Part shown: positions 42,391-53,588 of the stretch, piece after piece
How the letters are laid out: the number at the start of each line of letters is the position of its first letter
How positions within the stretch are numbered: the stretch's first letter is position 1
Assembly: GCF_007970465.1 (NCBI RefSeq)
Contig: NZ_CP042429.1
Span: 1,302,001-1,366,000 of the forward strand
Source of the DNA: Corynebacterium nuruki S6-4
GTDB taxonomy: Bacteria; Actinomycetota; Actinomycetes; Mycobacteriales; Mycobacteriaceae
DNA length: 64,000 bases
Reading direction: 5' to 3'
The notes under the pieces: model-generated
The model's database searches: none
Seen by the model: the letters and a program-made list of their open reading frames with translations, nothing else
Told to the model about the DNA's origin: nothing
Position numbers and translations under genes: made by a program

Positions 42391-43517
42391 CGCGCCACGG
42401 TCTCCCGCCAGGACGGCACCCCGAACGCACTGTCGGCGGCGAGCACGGCGTGCACCACGGCACGTTCCGCACAGGTCGCCGCTTCCGCGCTGAGGACCGC
42501 GAGTTCCGCGTCGGAGACCCCGGCGCGCGGCAGCGGCGCTCCCCCGCCGGCACCGTCGTCGGGGGTGACCGGGGAGAGTGCGAAGAACGTGTCGCCGTCC
42601 ATCGGCAGGTGGGCGGGCCGCACCGCGCGGGCGAGCCCGTCGTGGGCGGCCATCGCCAACCGTTCCGCCTGGGCCTTGGTCACCGGGGCGTCCGTCGCGA
42701 CGACGCCGATGGTGGTGTTCAGCCCGGTCGCCGGGCCGGGCGGGATCTTCGTCCCGCCGAGGCCGCGCGACAGCAGGGCGGACAGTCCGGCGGCCGGGGC
42801 CTGCTCCGGCACACCGTAGCGGTCGAATTCGTCGCCGAGGCCGGACCGGCGACCCCACAGTTCCCCGGTCGCGGGGTCCACGACCGAGCCGGCGGCGTTG
42901 ACCACCAGGCCGACGGCCACGGTCCGGCCGGGGGCGACGACGGCGCTGGCCTCGCCGAACCCGCCCTTGAGGGCGCCGGCGGAGGCGCCGGTGCCGGCAC
43001 CGACCGTGCCGGCTCTCCCGGACTGCTGTGCTGCCGGCATGTCCAGGGCGGCGTCGAGGGCGGCGTCGAGGGCGGCACGGCCGGTGGCGGCGTCCGGCCG
43101 GCTGGCGGGGTCACCGACCGGCAGGTCGAAGATGACCGCGGCGGGGACGATGGGCACGATCGGCCCGTCCTCACCGAGCACCGGCAGTCCGATGCCGCGG
43201 GCCTCGAGACCGGCCATGACCCCGCCGGCGGCGTCCAGTCCGTAGGCGGACCCGCCGCACAGGGCGACCGCATGGACCGTCTGCACCGAGTTCGAGGGTT
43301 TCAGCAGGTCGGTCTCCCGGGTTCCGGGACCGCCGCCGCGGACGTCGACGGCGCCGACCGCCCCCGCCGGGCAGGCGATGACCGTCACCCCCGAGGACAC
43401 CGGGTCACCGGTCGTCGCCGACGCGTGGCCGACCGAGAGGCCGGGGACATCGGTGAGTCCGTTGTCCGGACCCGGCACGGCCCCGAACAGATCGCCGGAC
43501 GGCTCAGCCCCGGCCAT
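42387..43517 (-). CDS. P1 family peptidase (DmpA/Rv1333-like)
   Basis: 376-residue member of the DmpA/endo-type aminopeptidase family, which self-cleaves before a nucleophilic serine or threonine. Landmarks: NGLTDVPGLSVGHA at the start, LLKPSNSVQTVHAVALCGGSA-type segment, and GALKGGFGEASAV at the likely cleavage site. An in-frame 12-bp duplication encodes LDAALDAALD near the middle. Counterpart of Rv1333. Overlaps DUF2017 by 14 bases at its start and the rhomboid gene at its end. Confidence 0.9.
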   Translation of the reverse strand: MAGAEPSGDLFGAVPGPDNGLTDVPGLSVGHASATTGDPVSSGVTVIACPAGAVGAVDVRGGGPGTRETDLLKPSNSVQTVHAVALCGGSAYGLDAAGGVMAGLEARGIGLPVLGEDGPIVPIVPAAVIFDLPVGDPASRPDAATGRAALDAALDAALDMPAAQQSGRAGTVGAGTGASAGALKGGFGEASAVVAPGRTVAVGLVVNAAGSVVDPATGELWGRRSGLGDEFDRYGVPEQAPAAGLSALLSRGLGGTKIPPGPATGLNTTIGVVATDAPVTKAQAERLAMAAHDGLARAVRPAHLPMDGDTFFALSPVTPDDGAGGGAPLPRAGVSDAELAVLSAEAATCAERAVVHAVLAADSAFGVPSWRETVAR

Positions 43518-44127
43518 CGCCGGTACCGCTGTCGGGGCCGTTGTCTGAACCGTCGTCGGGGATGTCGAGCGGCCCCATCACGGCGGCCAGCAGGCTGTCC
43601 TGGTGGTAGCCGAGCCACTCCAGGTAGTCGGAGGCGGCGGCGACATCGGCGGAACCCTCCCCCGCCCGCTCCTCCATCTCCTCCAGCTGGGCGGCGTGGT
43701 AGGTCCGGATGTCGGTCAGCGCCGTGAGCCAGGGCCGGACCTCCTCGGCGGAGAGACTGACGTGGACCGAGCCGTCCGGGCCGAGGATCTCCCCGACGAG
43801 CCGGAGATTGCGCAGCTTCGCGGCGATGATGTCGGTCTCGGTGAACTGGCGGGTCACCGCGGCCTCACCCTCGACCTCCTCCGCCCCGTCCCGGAAGAAC
43901 GAGGGCAGCAGGCGGGCCAGGGCCGGGTCCTCCGGCGGGGTGGAGTGGCCCGACGGCAGGCCGGTCATCTCGGCGAGCTCGTCCTTCGGTGCCGACCGGG
44001 CGCGGTCCATCAGGGCCTCGCTGACGGTGGCGGCGCTGTTCCCGAGCATCTCCCGCTCCAACGGTTCCAGCTGGGTGACGTAGCGGGTGCCCCGCATGAT
44101 CCCCTTCTTCTTCGTCCACGGCTTCAC
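43504..44127 (-). CDS. DUF2017 family protein (Rv1332-like)
   Basis: 207-residue soluble protein with LEPLEREMLGNSAATVSEALMD near the N-terminus and a helical C-terminal half (WLTALTDIRTYHAAQLEEM, YLEWLGYHQDSLL) ending in an Asp/Gly-rich tail. Always next to clpS in actinobacteria; function unknown, though a link to ClpS-dependent proteolysis is a fair guess. GTG 44127 has GAGGGG seven bases upstream and overlaps nothing essential of clpS, whose stop is at 44132. Confidence 0.87.
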   Translation of the reverse strand: MKPWTKKKGIMRGTRYVTQLEPLEREMLGNSAATVSEALMDRARSAPKDELAEMTGLPSGHSTPPEDPALARLLPSFFRDGAEEVEGEAAVTRQFTETDIIAAKLRNLRLVGEILGPDGSVHVSLSAEEVRPWLTALTDIRTYHAAQLEEMEERAGEGSADVAAASDYLEWLGYHQDSLLAAVMGPLDIPDDGSDNGPDSGTGDGRG

Positions 44128-44131
44128 GTCG

Positions 44132-44437
44132 CTACCCCTCACTCCGCTGCATCGTCGCCCACAGTCCGGCGGTCTGCAGCTTCTTCACGTCCGCCTCGAC
44201 CTTGTCGCGGTCACCGGAGCTCACCACGGCCTTGCCCTCGGTGTGCACCTGCATCATCAGCTCCGTCGCCCGCTTGCGGGAGTAGCCGAGCACGGTCTGG
44301 AAGACATAGGTCACATAGCTCATGAGGTTGACCGGGTCATCCCAGCACAGACAGAGCCACGGGAGGTCGGGCTCCGTGAACGTGTCAGGGAGCTGCTCTT
44401 CCACGGGTTCTGCGACCGGAGCTGCGGGAGACGTCAT
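44132..44437 (-). CDS. clpS: ATP-dependent Clp protease adaptor ClpS
   Basis: 101-residue adaptor that hands N-degron substrates to ClpC/ClpP. Core motif LCLCWDDPVNLMSYVTYVF with the D-D-P-V-N that holds the N-terminal residue of the substrate, then KRATELMMQVHTEGKAVV. ATG 44437 follows TATGGT (complement of 44444-44449) by six bases: leaderless. It opens a reverse-strand chain through DUF2017, P1 peptidase, rhomboid, murI, rph and rdgB. Confidence 0.95.
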   Translation of the reverse strand: MTSPAAPVAEPVEEQLPDTFTEPDLPWLCLCWDDPVNLMSYVTYVFQTVLGYSRKRATELMMQVHTEGKAVVSSGDRDKVEADVKKLQTAGLWATMQRSEG

Positions 44438-44581
44438 GCCCCCACCATACCGACGCCGCCGGACGCCGTCAGCGGGGCTCCGGTGCACGACGGAACGCAG
44501 GGCACGGTACAGGGCAGCCGGCCGGGGCGGGGCGCCGGGGTTGGTCGCGGCGGTGTCCGGCCGGGCACTACACTGGCACGG

Positions 44582-45946
44582 GTGAGCGAAACCACACCAC
44601 AGCCCCAGCCCGGACACGACGCCGAGCAGGACGTCCCCGCCACCCCCGGCCGGTCGACCGCCCTGCTCACGGACATGTACGAGTTGACCATGCTGCAGGC
44701 CGCACTGGCCGACGGCACCGCCGACCGCCGCAGCGCCTTCGAGGTCTTCACCCGGCGTCTGCCCAACGAGCGCCGCTACGGCGTCGTCGCCGGCATTCCC
44801 CGGGTCCTCGCCGCGGTCCGGGACTTCCGGTTCACCACCGAGCAGCTCGACGAGATGGACTTCCTCGACGACCGCACCCGCGAATACCTGCGTGAGTTCC
44901 GGTTCCGCGGGCAGATCGACGGGTACCGGGAGGGCGAACTCTACTTCCCCCACTCGCCGATCCTCACGGTGCGCGGCAGCTTCGCCGAGTGCGTCGTGCT
45001 GGAGACGGTGATCCTGTCGATCCTCAACGCGGATTCCGCGGTCGCCTCGGCCGCCGCCCGCATGGTCACCGCCGCCGAGGGGCGTCCCATCATCGAGATG
45101 GGGTCCCGGCGGACCCACGAGTACGCCGCGGTCACCGCCACCCGTGCCGCCTACCTGGCCGGTTTCGTCTCCACCTCGAACCTGGAGGCCGCCTACCGGT
45201 ACGGCATCCCGGTCGGCGGGACCAGCGCCCACGCCTGGACGCTGCTGCACACCGACGCCGACGGCCGGCCCGACGAACAGGCCGCCTTCCGCTCGCAGAT
45301 CCAGGCCCAGGGCACCGGTACCACGCTGCTGGTGGACACCTACGACATCACGCAGGGTGTCGCCAACGCCATCGAGGTCGCCGGCCCGCATCTCGGGGCG
45401 GTCCGCATCGACTCGGGTGATCTGGGCGTCCTCGCCCGCCAGGTCCGTTCCCAGCTCGACGCGCTCGGCGCCTACGACACGAAGATCGTCGTCTCCTCCG
45501 ACCTCGACGAGTTCGCCATCGCCGCGCTGCGCAGTGAGCCGGTGGACACCTTCGGCGCCGGCACCTCCGTGGTCACCGGTTCCGGGGCCCCCACCGCCGG
45601 GCTGGTCTACAAGCTCACCGAGGTCGACGGGAACCACGTGCACAAGCGCAGCCGGGGCAAGGCCAGCCACGGGGGCGCCAAGCGGGCGCTGCGTGCCTGC
45701 CGCTCCACCGGCACCGCCGTCGAGGAGGTCGCCTACCCGATCGACGCCCCGGCACCCGACATGGGGATCCTCCACACCACCGACCTCACCGTCCCGCTCA
45801 TCCGCGACGGTGAGATCGTCGCCGGTCAGCCGACCCTCGACGAATCCCGGGAGTACCTGGCCCGGCAGCTCGTCACCCTGCCCTGGGAGGGCCTCGCCCT
45901 GTCCCGGGACGAGCCCGCCCTCGCGGTCCGTTTCGTCGACCTGTGA
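44582..45946 (+). CDS. pncB: Nicotinate phosphoribosyltransferase
   Basis: 454-residue enzyme of NAD salvage: nicotinate + PRPP + ATP to nicotinate mononucleotide. Segments: LLTDMYELTMLQAALADG, MGSRRTHEYAAVTATRAAYLAG, VRIDSGDLGVLARQVR and FGAGTSVVTG. GTG 44582 follows TACACT (44569-44574) by seven bases, giving a leaderless start and a short polar N-terminal extension. It is divergent from clpS and overlaps dinG by GTGA, as with Rv1330c and Rv1329c in M. tuberculosis. Confidence 0.95.
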   Translation: MSETTPQPQPGHDAEQDVPATPGRSTALLTDMYELTMLQAALADGTADRRSAFEVFTRRLPNERRYGVVAGIPRVLAAVRDFRFTTEQLDEMDFLDDRTREYLREFRFRGQIDGYREGELYFPHSPILTVRGSFAECVVLETVILSILNADSAVASAAARMVTAAEGRPIIEMGSRRTHEYAAVTATRAAYLAGFVSTSNLEAAYRYGIPVGGTSAHAWTLLHTDADGRPDEQAAFRSQIQAQGTGTTLLVDTYDITQGVANAIEVAGPHLGAVRIDSGDLGVLARQVRSQLDALGAYDTKIVVSSDLDEFAIAALRSEPVDTFGAGTSVVTGSGAPTAGLVYKLTEVDGNHVHKRSRGKASHGGAKRALRACRSTGTAVEEVAYPIDAPAPDMGILHTTDLTVPLIRDGEIVAGQPTLDESREYLARQLVTLPWEGLALSRDEPALAVRFVDL

Positions 45947-48000
45947 GCCGCACGCCCGTGACCGACGCCCCCGCCCCCGGCGACCTCCTCGACCACGCCG
46001 TCACCGCCCTCGGCGGGGCGCGGCGGGAGAACCAGCACACCATGACGGACGCCGTCTCCCGCGCCATCAGCGAGAAGAAGCATCTCGCGGTGCAGGCGGG
46101 CACCGGCACCGGTAAATCCCTCGCCTACCTGGTCCCCTCGCTCGCCCATGCGGTGACCACCGGGGAGCGGGTGGTGGTCTCCACCGCGACGATCGCCCTG
46201 CAGCGTCAGCTCGTCGACCGGGACCTGCCCCGGCTCACCGAGGCGCTGGCGCCGCAGTTGGGGCGGCGTCCCAGTTTCGCCATCCTCAAGGGCCGCAACA
46301 ACTACCTCTGCCTCAACCGGATCGGTGGTGGCGGGGCGGGTGAGGCCGCCGCCGCGGAAGAGGACGCCGCTCTGCTCGACGAGGCCGACCTCACCCGGAC
46401 CGGGGCCCAGGTGCGGCGGATCCACGACTGGGCGCAGGACATCCTCAACGGCGACAGCGACGACAGCGGCGACGGGGAGCCGGTCGGGGACCGGGACAGT
46501 CTGCCCCGGGGTGTCAGTGACCAGGCCTGGCGGCAGGTCAGTGTGACCAGCCGGGAGTGCGTCGGGGCGTCCCGCTGCCCCTTCGGTGACCGGTGCTTCG
46601 CCGAAGCGGCGAAAGCCACCGCGGCCGAGGCCGATGTGGTGGTGACCAACCACGCCCTGCTCGCCATCGACGCCCTCGCCGACCAGCCGGTCCTGCCCGA
46701 CCATGACGTGGTCGTCGTCGACGAGGCTCACGAGCTGGAGGGCCGGATCACCTCCGTGGCGACCGAGGAGGTCTCCGGCGCGGCGCTGGCGATCCTCGCC
46801 CGCCGCTGCAACAAGGCCGCCTCCTCCGCCGCCGACGGCTGCGCCGACGACCTGCTGGCCGCCGGTGACCGGTGGACCGCCGAGGTCGAGGCGGCCGTCA
46901 CCGCCGGTACCGCAGCCGAGGGGCGGTGGGTGACCGTGCCGCCGACGCTCCACGAACCGCTCACCCAGGTCAAGGACGCCCTGTGGAAGACCCGGTCCCG
47001 GCTGCAGAAGGACACCCCGCCGGCCGGTGCGACGGGCAAGGACGCCGACCGCGGCGCCGAGGTGCACACCTGCGTCGCCGCGTGCGAGGAACTGCATGAC
47101 GCGGTCGTCCGCGTGCTCGACGCCGAACCCGACGTCGATGTGGTGTGGCTCAGCGGTGACCGGTCGCACCGCAGTCTGCGGGTGGCCCCGCTGTCGGTCG
47201 GCGGGCTGCTGCACACCCGCCTGTTCGCCGACTCGACCGTCGTCCTCACCTCCGCCACCCTGGCGCTCGGCGGGAAGTTCGCCGCCATGCTGGCGGCCTG
47301 GGGCATGTCGGCGTCCCAGTGCCGCACACTCGATGTCGGGACGCCCTTCGACACCCGCACCCACGGCATCCTCTACACCGCGAAGCACCTGCCGGCCCCG
47401 GGCCGCGACGGGGCGTCCGCCGAGAGCATCGACGAACTCGCGCAGCTCATCAATGCCGCCGGCGGCCGGACCCTCGGCCTGTTCTCGTCCCGGCGGGCGG
47501 CGGAGAACGCTGCCCGCGAACTGCGGACCCTCGTGCCCTACGACATCCTGTGCCAGGGTGAGGACTCGCTCGGCACCCTCGTCGACCGGTTCCGGGCGGA
47601 GCCGGAGACGTGCCTGTTCGGCACCCTCAGCCTGTGGCAGGGGGTGGACGTGCCCGGGCCGTCGCTGTCGCTGGTGGTCATGGACCGCATCCCGTTCCCC
47701 CGACCGGACGACCCGCTGCTGCAGGCCCGGAAGGAGGCGGCGGACAAGGCGGGACGCAGCGGCTTCATGGAGGTCGCGGCCTCGCACGCCGCGCTGCTGA
47801 TGGCGCAGGGAGCCGGCCGGCTGCTGCGCAGTGTCGACGACCGCGGTGTGGTGGCGGTCCTCGACCAGCGGTTCGTGACCCGCCGCTACGGCGGATTCCT
47901 CAGGGCGTCGATGCCCCCGTTCTGGACGACGACCGACGGGGGTACCACCCGAGGTGCCCTCCGACGCCTCCGGGACGCCCCCGCCCCCGGAGCCGCGTAA
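45943..48000 (+). CDS. dinG: ATP-dependent DNA helicase DinG
   Basis: 685-residue XPD-like superfamily 2 helicase. Walker A AGTGTGKSLAYLVPS, four cysteines expected to hold a 4Fe-4S cluster between NNYLCLNRI and SRECVGASRCPFGDRCF, the DEAH box in VVVDEAHELEGR, and C-terminal QGAGRLLRS. It unwinds DNA 5' to 3', including R-loops and forks. Coupled to pncB by a GTGA overlap. Confidence 0.95.
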   Translation: MSRTPVTDAPAPGDLLDHAVTALGGARRENQHTMTDAVSRAISEKKHLAVQAGTGTGKSLAYLVPSLAHAVTTGERVVVSTATIALQRQLVDRDLPRLTEALAPQLGRRPSFAILKGRNNYLCLNRIGGGGAGEAAAAEEDAALLDEADLTRTGAQVRRIHDWAQDILNGDSDDSGDGEPVGDRDSLPRGVSDQAWRQVSVTSRECVGASRCPFGDRCFAEAAKATAAEADVVVTNHALLAIDALADQPVLPDHDVVVVDEAHELEGRITSVATEEVSGAALAILARRCNKAASSAADGCADDLLAAGDRWTAEVEAAVTAGTAAEGRWVTVPPTLHEPLTQVKDALWKTRSRLQKDTPPAGATGKDADRGAEVHTCVAACEELHDAVVRVLDAEPDVDVVWLSGDRSHRSLRVAPLSVGGLLHTRLFADSTVVLTSATLALGGKFAAMLAAWGMSASQCRTLDVGTPFDTRTHGILYTAKHLPAPGRDGASAESIDELAQLINAAGGRTLGLFSSRRAAENAARELRTLVPYDILCQGEDSLGTLVDRFRAEPETCLFGTLSLWQGVDVPGPSLSLVVMDRIPFPRPDDPLLQARKEAADKAGRSGFMEVAASHAALLMAQGAGRLLRSVDDRGVVAVLDQRFVTRRYGGFLRASMPPFWTTTDGGTTRGALRRLRDAPAPGAA

Positions 48001-48054
48001 GATATTGTCATATGTTCTGTGAGGGAACCAGCGACCGTCGAGCAGGAGGAACAG

Positions 48055-49629
48055 ATGCCCGTCACCAGTGAGCACAGCGAGGTCCGGGTTCCGGGGGTGG
48101 GGCTCTACGAGTACCTGTACGGCTCGCTCGCCCCGGCGGACGAGGACCGCACCGCGGTCATCGACCTGGCGGAGGGGACCGAGACCTCGTTCAGCACACT
48201 GCGGACCCACGTCGATTCCGCCGCCGGCTGGCTGGCCCGCCGCGGCATCCGCAAGGGTGACGTCATCGCCCTGCAGTGCCCCAATTCGGAGAGCTTCATC
48301 GTCGCCGCCCACGCCGTGTGGCGGCTGGGGGCCGTACTCACCCCCGTCGAACTGCTCGCCACCCCCCGGACCGTCGCCCACCAGATCACCGATTCCGGGG
48401 CGAAGCTCCTGCTCACCCTTGCGGGCCTCGGTGACGGCGGGGAGGAGGCCGCGGAGCTCGCCGGTCTCTCCGCCGACCAGGTCGTGCACCTGGACACCGG
48501 CCGTGGCCTCAATCAGATGTACGCCGAGCGCAACACCCCGCCCGTCGTCGACTTCGACCCGGCGACCCACCTCGCCGCCCTCCCCTACTCCGCCGGGACG
48601 ACCGGGTTGCCGAAGGGCGTCCGTCTGACCCACCGGAACCTCGTCGCCAACATGGCGCAGATCGAGGGGACAGGCCTGGTGGGCCGCGACGACGTCATCT
48701 TCGGCGTCCTGCCGTTCTTCCACATCTACGGTCTCACCGTGCTGGCCAACCTGTCGGTCCGGTTGCGCGCCACCGTCATCGCCGCACCGCGGTTCCAGCT
48801 GCGGACGTTCCTGCGCAGCCACGAGGACTACAAGGTCACCTTCTCGTTCATCGCACCGCCGGTCGCCGTGTCGCTCGCCAAGGACGCCTCCGTCGCCGAC
48901 TACGACCTCTCCGCCCTGCGCGCCGTCGTCTCCGGGGCGGCGCCGCTCGACGACCGGCTCGCCCGCGCCGTCGAAGACCGGCTGGGGATCCGCGTGTACC
49001 AGGGGTACGGGCTCACCGAGGCCAGCCCGGTCACCCACATGAACTTCGACGACGACCTCTCCCGCGGGTCCATCGGGCGCCCGGTGGCGGGCACCTCCCA
49101 CCAGATCATCGACCCGGACACCCGGGCCGAGATCCTCCCGCCGACCGACGGCGGTCTCAGCGACGCCGGTGAACTCTGGGTCCGCGGCCCGCAGGTCATG
49201 GACGGCTACCTCGGTGACGACGAGGCCACGGCCGCCGCCCTGCCCGGGGACGGGTGGCTGCGCACCGGTGACATCGCCCGGCAGGACGCCGACGGTAACG
49301 CCTTCATCGTCGACCGGCTCAAGGACATCATCAAGTACAAGGGTCACCAGGTACCGCCGGCCGAACTCGAGGCCGTGCTCCTGTCCCACCCCGCGGTCGC
49401 CGATGTCGCCGTCGTCGGGGCACGCACCGGCACCGCCGACGAGATCCCCCGGGCCTTCATCGTCACCCAGCCCGACGTCACCGCCGACGATGCCCTGGCC
49501 ACCGAACTCACCGACTATGTCGCCGCGCGGGTCGAGCCCTACAAGCGGATCCGGGACATCAGGTTCACCACGCAGATCCCGAAGTCCACCACCGGGAAGA
49601 TTCTGCACCACGAGCTCCGCGAGGACTGA
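48055..49629 (+). CDS. AMP-dependent acyl-CoA ligase (4-coumarate-CoA ligase-like)
   Basis: 524-residue ANL-superfamily enzyme that activates a carboxylic acid as acyl-AMP and passes it to CoA. P-loop YSAGTTGLPKGVRLTH, YQGYGLTEASPV, DGWLRTGDIA and VDRLKDIIKYKG hinge, with the catalytic lysine in IPKSTTGKILH. The substrate may be a fatty or aromatic acid; family alone does not decide. AGGAGG at 48044-48049 fixes ATG 48055. An A/T-rich segment (48001-48020) just after dinG probably holds its promoter. Confidence 0.92.
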   Translation: MPVTSEHSEVRVPGVGLYEYLYGSLAPADEDRTAVIDLAEGTETSFSTLRTHVDSAAGWLARRGIRKGDVIALQCPNSESFIVAAHAVWRLGAVLTPVELLATPRTVAHQITDSGAKLLLTLAGLGDGGEEAAELAGLSADQVVHLDTGRGLNQMYAERNTPPVVDFDPATHLAALPYSAGTTGLPKGVRLTHRNLVANMAQIEGTGLVGRDDVIFGVLPFFHIYGLTVLANLSVRLRATVIAAPRFQLRTFLRSHEDYKVTFSFIAPPVAVSLAKDASVADYDLSALRAVVSGAAPLDDRLARAVEDRLGIRVYQGYGLTEASPVTHMNFDDDLSRGSIGRPVAGTSHQIIDPDTRAEILPPTDGGLSDAGELWVRGPQVMDGYLGDDEATAAALPGDGWLRTGDIARQDADGNAFIVDRLKDIIKYKGHQVPPAELEAVLLSHPAVADVAVVGARTGTADEIPRAFIVTQPDVTADDALATELTDYVAARVEPYKRIRDIRFTTQIPKSTTGKILHHELRED

Positions 49630-49639
49630 CCGGCCGCGT

Positions 49640-49667
49640 CAGACCGGGTCAGGCCGGGTCGGGTCTG
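49640..49667. terminator. Weak hairpin between convergent acyl-CoA ligase and PTH2-like gene
   Basis: CAGACC (49640-49645) pairs with GGTCTG (49662-49667) within repeated GGGTCAGGCCGGGTC sequence. Confidence 0.35.
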
Positions 49668-49677
49668 CCAGGTCGCG

Positions 49678-50520
49678 TCAGCGGGTGACCGCGACGACCG
49701 TCACCGACCCCGGGGCGACCTCCGTGTAGCCGGCGTCCTGCACCACCGCCGCCGTCCGACCGGACGACCGGCCGGAGCCGGCGCGCAACTGCCGCGCCCC
49801 GGCATGCACCGCGGCGAAGCGCGCGGCGTCCACCTCACAGACGTGCAGCGGGAAACCGTCGTCTGCCCAGGCGGCCGCCGCGTCGACGGTCATCGCCGCG
49901 GCGAGCAGCATCGAGCCGTGGCAGACCTGCGCCGCGGCCTTGCCCACACTCATCCCCAGTGAACCGTCGACGTAGATCACCGGATCGGCGGCACCGTCAC
50001 GGTCGGCGCCGACGCCGACGCCGAGGAGTACCGCCTCCGGGTCCCCGGTCTCCACCGCATACGAGGGGTCCGGGGCCAGATCGACGCCGGAGATCTGCAG
50101 TTTGTTCACCGCGGTCGGCGTCCGGTGCACCGGGCAGGGCAGGAACGCGCGGGCGGAGGCCGTCCCCACGGACACCGTCACGCCGGGCACCTCCTGCACA
50201 TCCCGCCACTTCTTGTTGCGGGCCCGGCGGGCCACCTTGCGGATCCTCGCCCCGTACCAGCGCACCAGCGCCCCGGCCCACGGGGACACGGCCGTGTCCT
50301 CGCCGGCCCGCGGGTCCAGGCAGACCGCGACGCACGCACGGGCCGCGGCCTCGAGCAGTGCACGACGGTCCGGCAACGGATCGTGCCGGATCTCCAGCAC
50401 GAGCGGCATCGCCTGCACGGTCTCCGGGTCGGCGGGGTCCTCGGCGTCCTCACCGCCGCGGCCGGACCGGCCGTCGAGCACCGCGAGCCGGGCGTGCGCG
50501 GCCGCGAACAGCTCGTCCAC
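49678..50520 (-). CDS. PTH2-type peptidyl-tRNA hydrolase-like protein
   Basis: 280-residue protein. The C-terminal 120 residues fit the archaeal/eukaryotic PTH2 fold: VIYVDGSLGMSVGKAAAQVC followed by HGSMLLAA, then DAGYTEVAPGSVTVVAV. The N-terminal 150 residues have a region of unknown function (PLVLEIRHDPLPDRRALLEAA, CPVHRTPTAVNKLQIS). Its bacterial relatives are little studied; hydrolysis of peptidyl-tRNA is inferred. GTG 50520 begins three bases after the serB stop. Confidence 0.75.
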   Translation of the reverse strand: MDELFAAAHARLAVLDGRSGRGGEDAEDPADPETVQAMPLVLEIRHDPLPDRRALLEAAARACVAVCLDPRAGEDTAVSPWAGALVRWYGARIRKVARRARNKKWRDVQEVPGVTVSVGTASARAFLPCPVHRTPTAVNKLQISGVDLAPDPSYAVETGDPEAVLLGVGVGADRDGAADPVIYVDGSLGMSVGKAAAQVCHGSMLLAAAMTVDAAAAWADDGFPLHVCEVDAARFAAVHAGARQLRAGSGRSSGRTAAVVQDAGYTEVAPGSVTVVAVTR

Positions 50521-50523
50521 CGG

Positions 50524-51792
50524 TCAGTTCTCCAGCGGGACGCGCCGGTAGGTGCCGTCCTCGAGGTCGGCGAGGTCGATCTCCTCCCGGGAGATACCGA
50601 GCATGAAGAGGACCTCATCGAGGAACGGGTGGTTCACCGTGGCATCGGCGACCTCGCGCAGTGCCGGCTTGGCGTTGAACGCGATACCGAGGCCGGCGAC
50701 CGAGAGCATGGCGATGTCGTTGGCGCCGTCGCCGACGGCGACCGTCTGGTTCAGGGCGATACCGTTGGACCAGGCGAACTCCTTCAGGCTCTCCGCCTTG
50801 ACCTCACGGTCGACGACCTGCCCGGTGACCCGGCCGGTGAGCACACCGTCGACGATCTCCAGGGTGTTCGCCCGGTAGAAGTCGAGCCCGAGTTCGCGTG
50901 CGAGCGGTTCGAGGACCTGGATGAAACCGCCGGAGACCGCACCGGTACGGTAGCCGAGACGCTTCAGCGTGCGGATCGTGGTCCGGGCACCGGGGGTGAG
51001 TTCGATGGCGGCGACGACCTCGTCGATGACGGAGGCATCCAGTCCGGCGAGTGCCTTGACCCGCTCGTGGAGGGACTCGGAGAAGTCCAGTTCGCCGCGC
51101 ATCGCACGGGCGGTGACGGCGGCGACCTCCGCCTCGCGGCCGGCGTGGGCGGCGAGCAGCTCGATGACCTCCTGCTGGATCAGGGTCGAGTCGACGTCGA
51201 AACAGATGAGCCGCTTGGTCTTGTTGAGCAGCCCGGCACGTTGGATCGCGATGTCCACGCCGGACGAGTGCGCGACGGCAGCGAGTGCCTCGCGCAGGGC
51301 CGCGCTCCCGCCCGGGGCGGGGTTCTCCACCGTGACCTTGATCTCCAGGCCGGTGACCGGGTAGTCGGCGATTCCGCGGATCCGGTCGATGTTCGCCCCG
51401 TGCTCGGCGAGTGCCTGACCGATCGCGGAGATGTCGGCGGCCGTGACCGGGTCGCCGAGGACGACCACGGTGTGGGTCGACCGTTCGCGGCTGGACTGGA
51501 CCTCCTCCGACAGGTCCATGGTCACCGACATCCCCAGGTCGGCGAGGACCCCGGTCATCTCCTTGCGGAGCGCGGCTGCGGTCTCCGGCCGGTAGCCGAT
51601 GTAGGCGGCGAGGTTGAGGTTCCCGCGGAAGTTGGACTGCTCCACGTCGAGCAACTGGACGCCGTGGTCGGCGAGGATCCGGAAGACCTCCGCGGAGACG
51701 CCGGGATGGTCGGTCCCGGTGACGGTGACGACCGCCGGGCTGAGACCCGGGGTCAGGCTGACGGTGAGATGGCTGGTGTTCTGTGCATCCAC
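50524..51792 (-). CDS. serB: Phosphoserine phosphatase
   Basis: 422-residue enzyme for the last step of serine synthesis. Two N-terminal ACT-like domains (VTGTDHPGVSAEVFRILADH, VVLGDPVTAADISAIGQALA) precede the HAD phosphatase domain with nucleophile motif FDVDSTLIQQE, AVSGGFIQVL and VGDGANDIAML. GTG 51792. It lies between the PTH2-like gene and ctaD, the usual corynebacterial order. Confidence 0.96.
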   Translation of the reverse strand: MDAQNTSHLTVSLTPGLSPAVVTVTGTDHPGVSAEVFRILADHGVQLLDVEQSNFRGNLNLAAYIGYRPETAAALRKEMTGVLADLGMSVTMDLSEEVQSSRERSTHTVVVLGDPVTAADISAIGQALAEHGANIDRIRGIADYPVTGLEIKVTVENPAPGGSAALREALAAVAHSSGVDIAIQRAGLLNKTKRLICFDVDSTLIQQEVIELLAAHAGREAEVAAVTARAMRGELDFSESLHERVKALAGLDASVIDEVVAAIELTPGARTTIRTLKRLGYRTGAVSGGFIQVLEPLARELGLDFYRANTLEIVDGVLTGRVTGQVVDREVKAESLKEFAWSNGIALNQTVAVGDGANDIAMLSVAGLGIAFNAKPALREVADATVNHPFLDEVLFMLGISREEIDLADLEDGTYRRVPLEN

Positions 51793-51824
51793 ACGCCCAT
51801 TCTCGCACGTCGCCCGGATACGGC

Positions 51825-51860
51825 GACAGCCGCACCCCGCGTAGCCGGGGTGCGGCTGTC
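51825..51860 (-). terminator. Terminator after ctaD
   Basis: A 15-bp perfect stem, GACAGCCGCACCCCG with CGGGGTGCGGCTGTC, around a six-base loop, in the gap between ctaD and serB. Confidence 0.85.
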
Positions 51861-51887
51861 TGTCAGGCCGTGATCGTGGTGCCGGGT

Positions 51888-53588
<1,701 letters not shown>

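Noticed and set aside
45826..49611. 1261-codon open frame on the minus strand opposite pncB, dinG and the acyl-CoA ligase
   Set aside because: It is antisense to three well-supported genes, rich in Gly, Arg, Val and Asp with no recognisable domain; long empty frames are common in high-G+C DNA.
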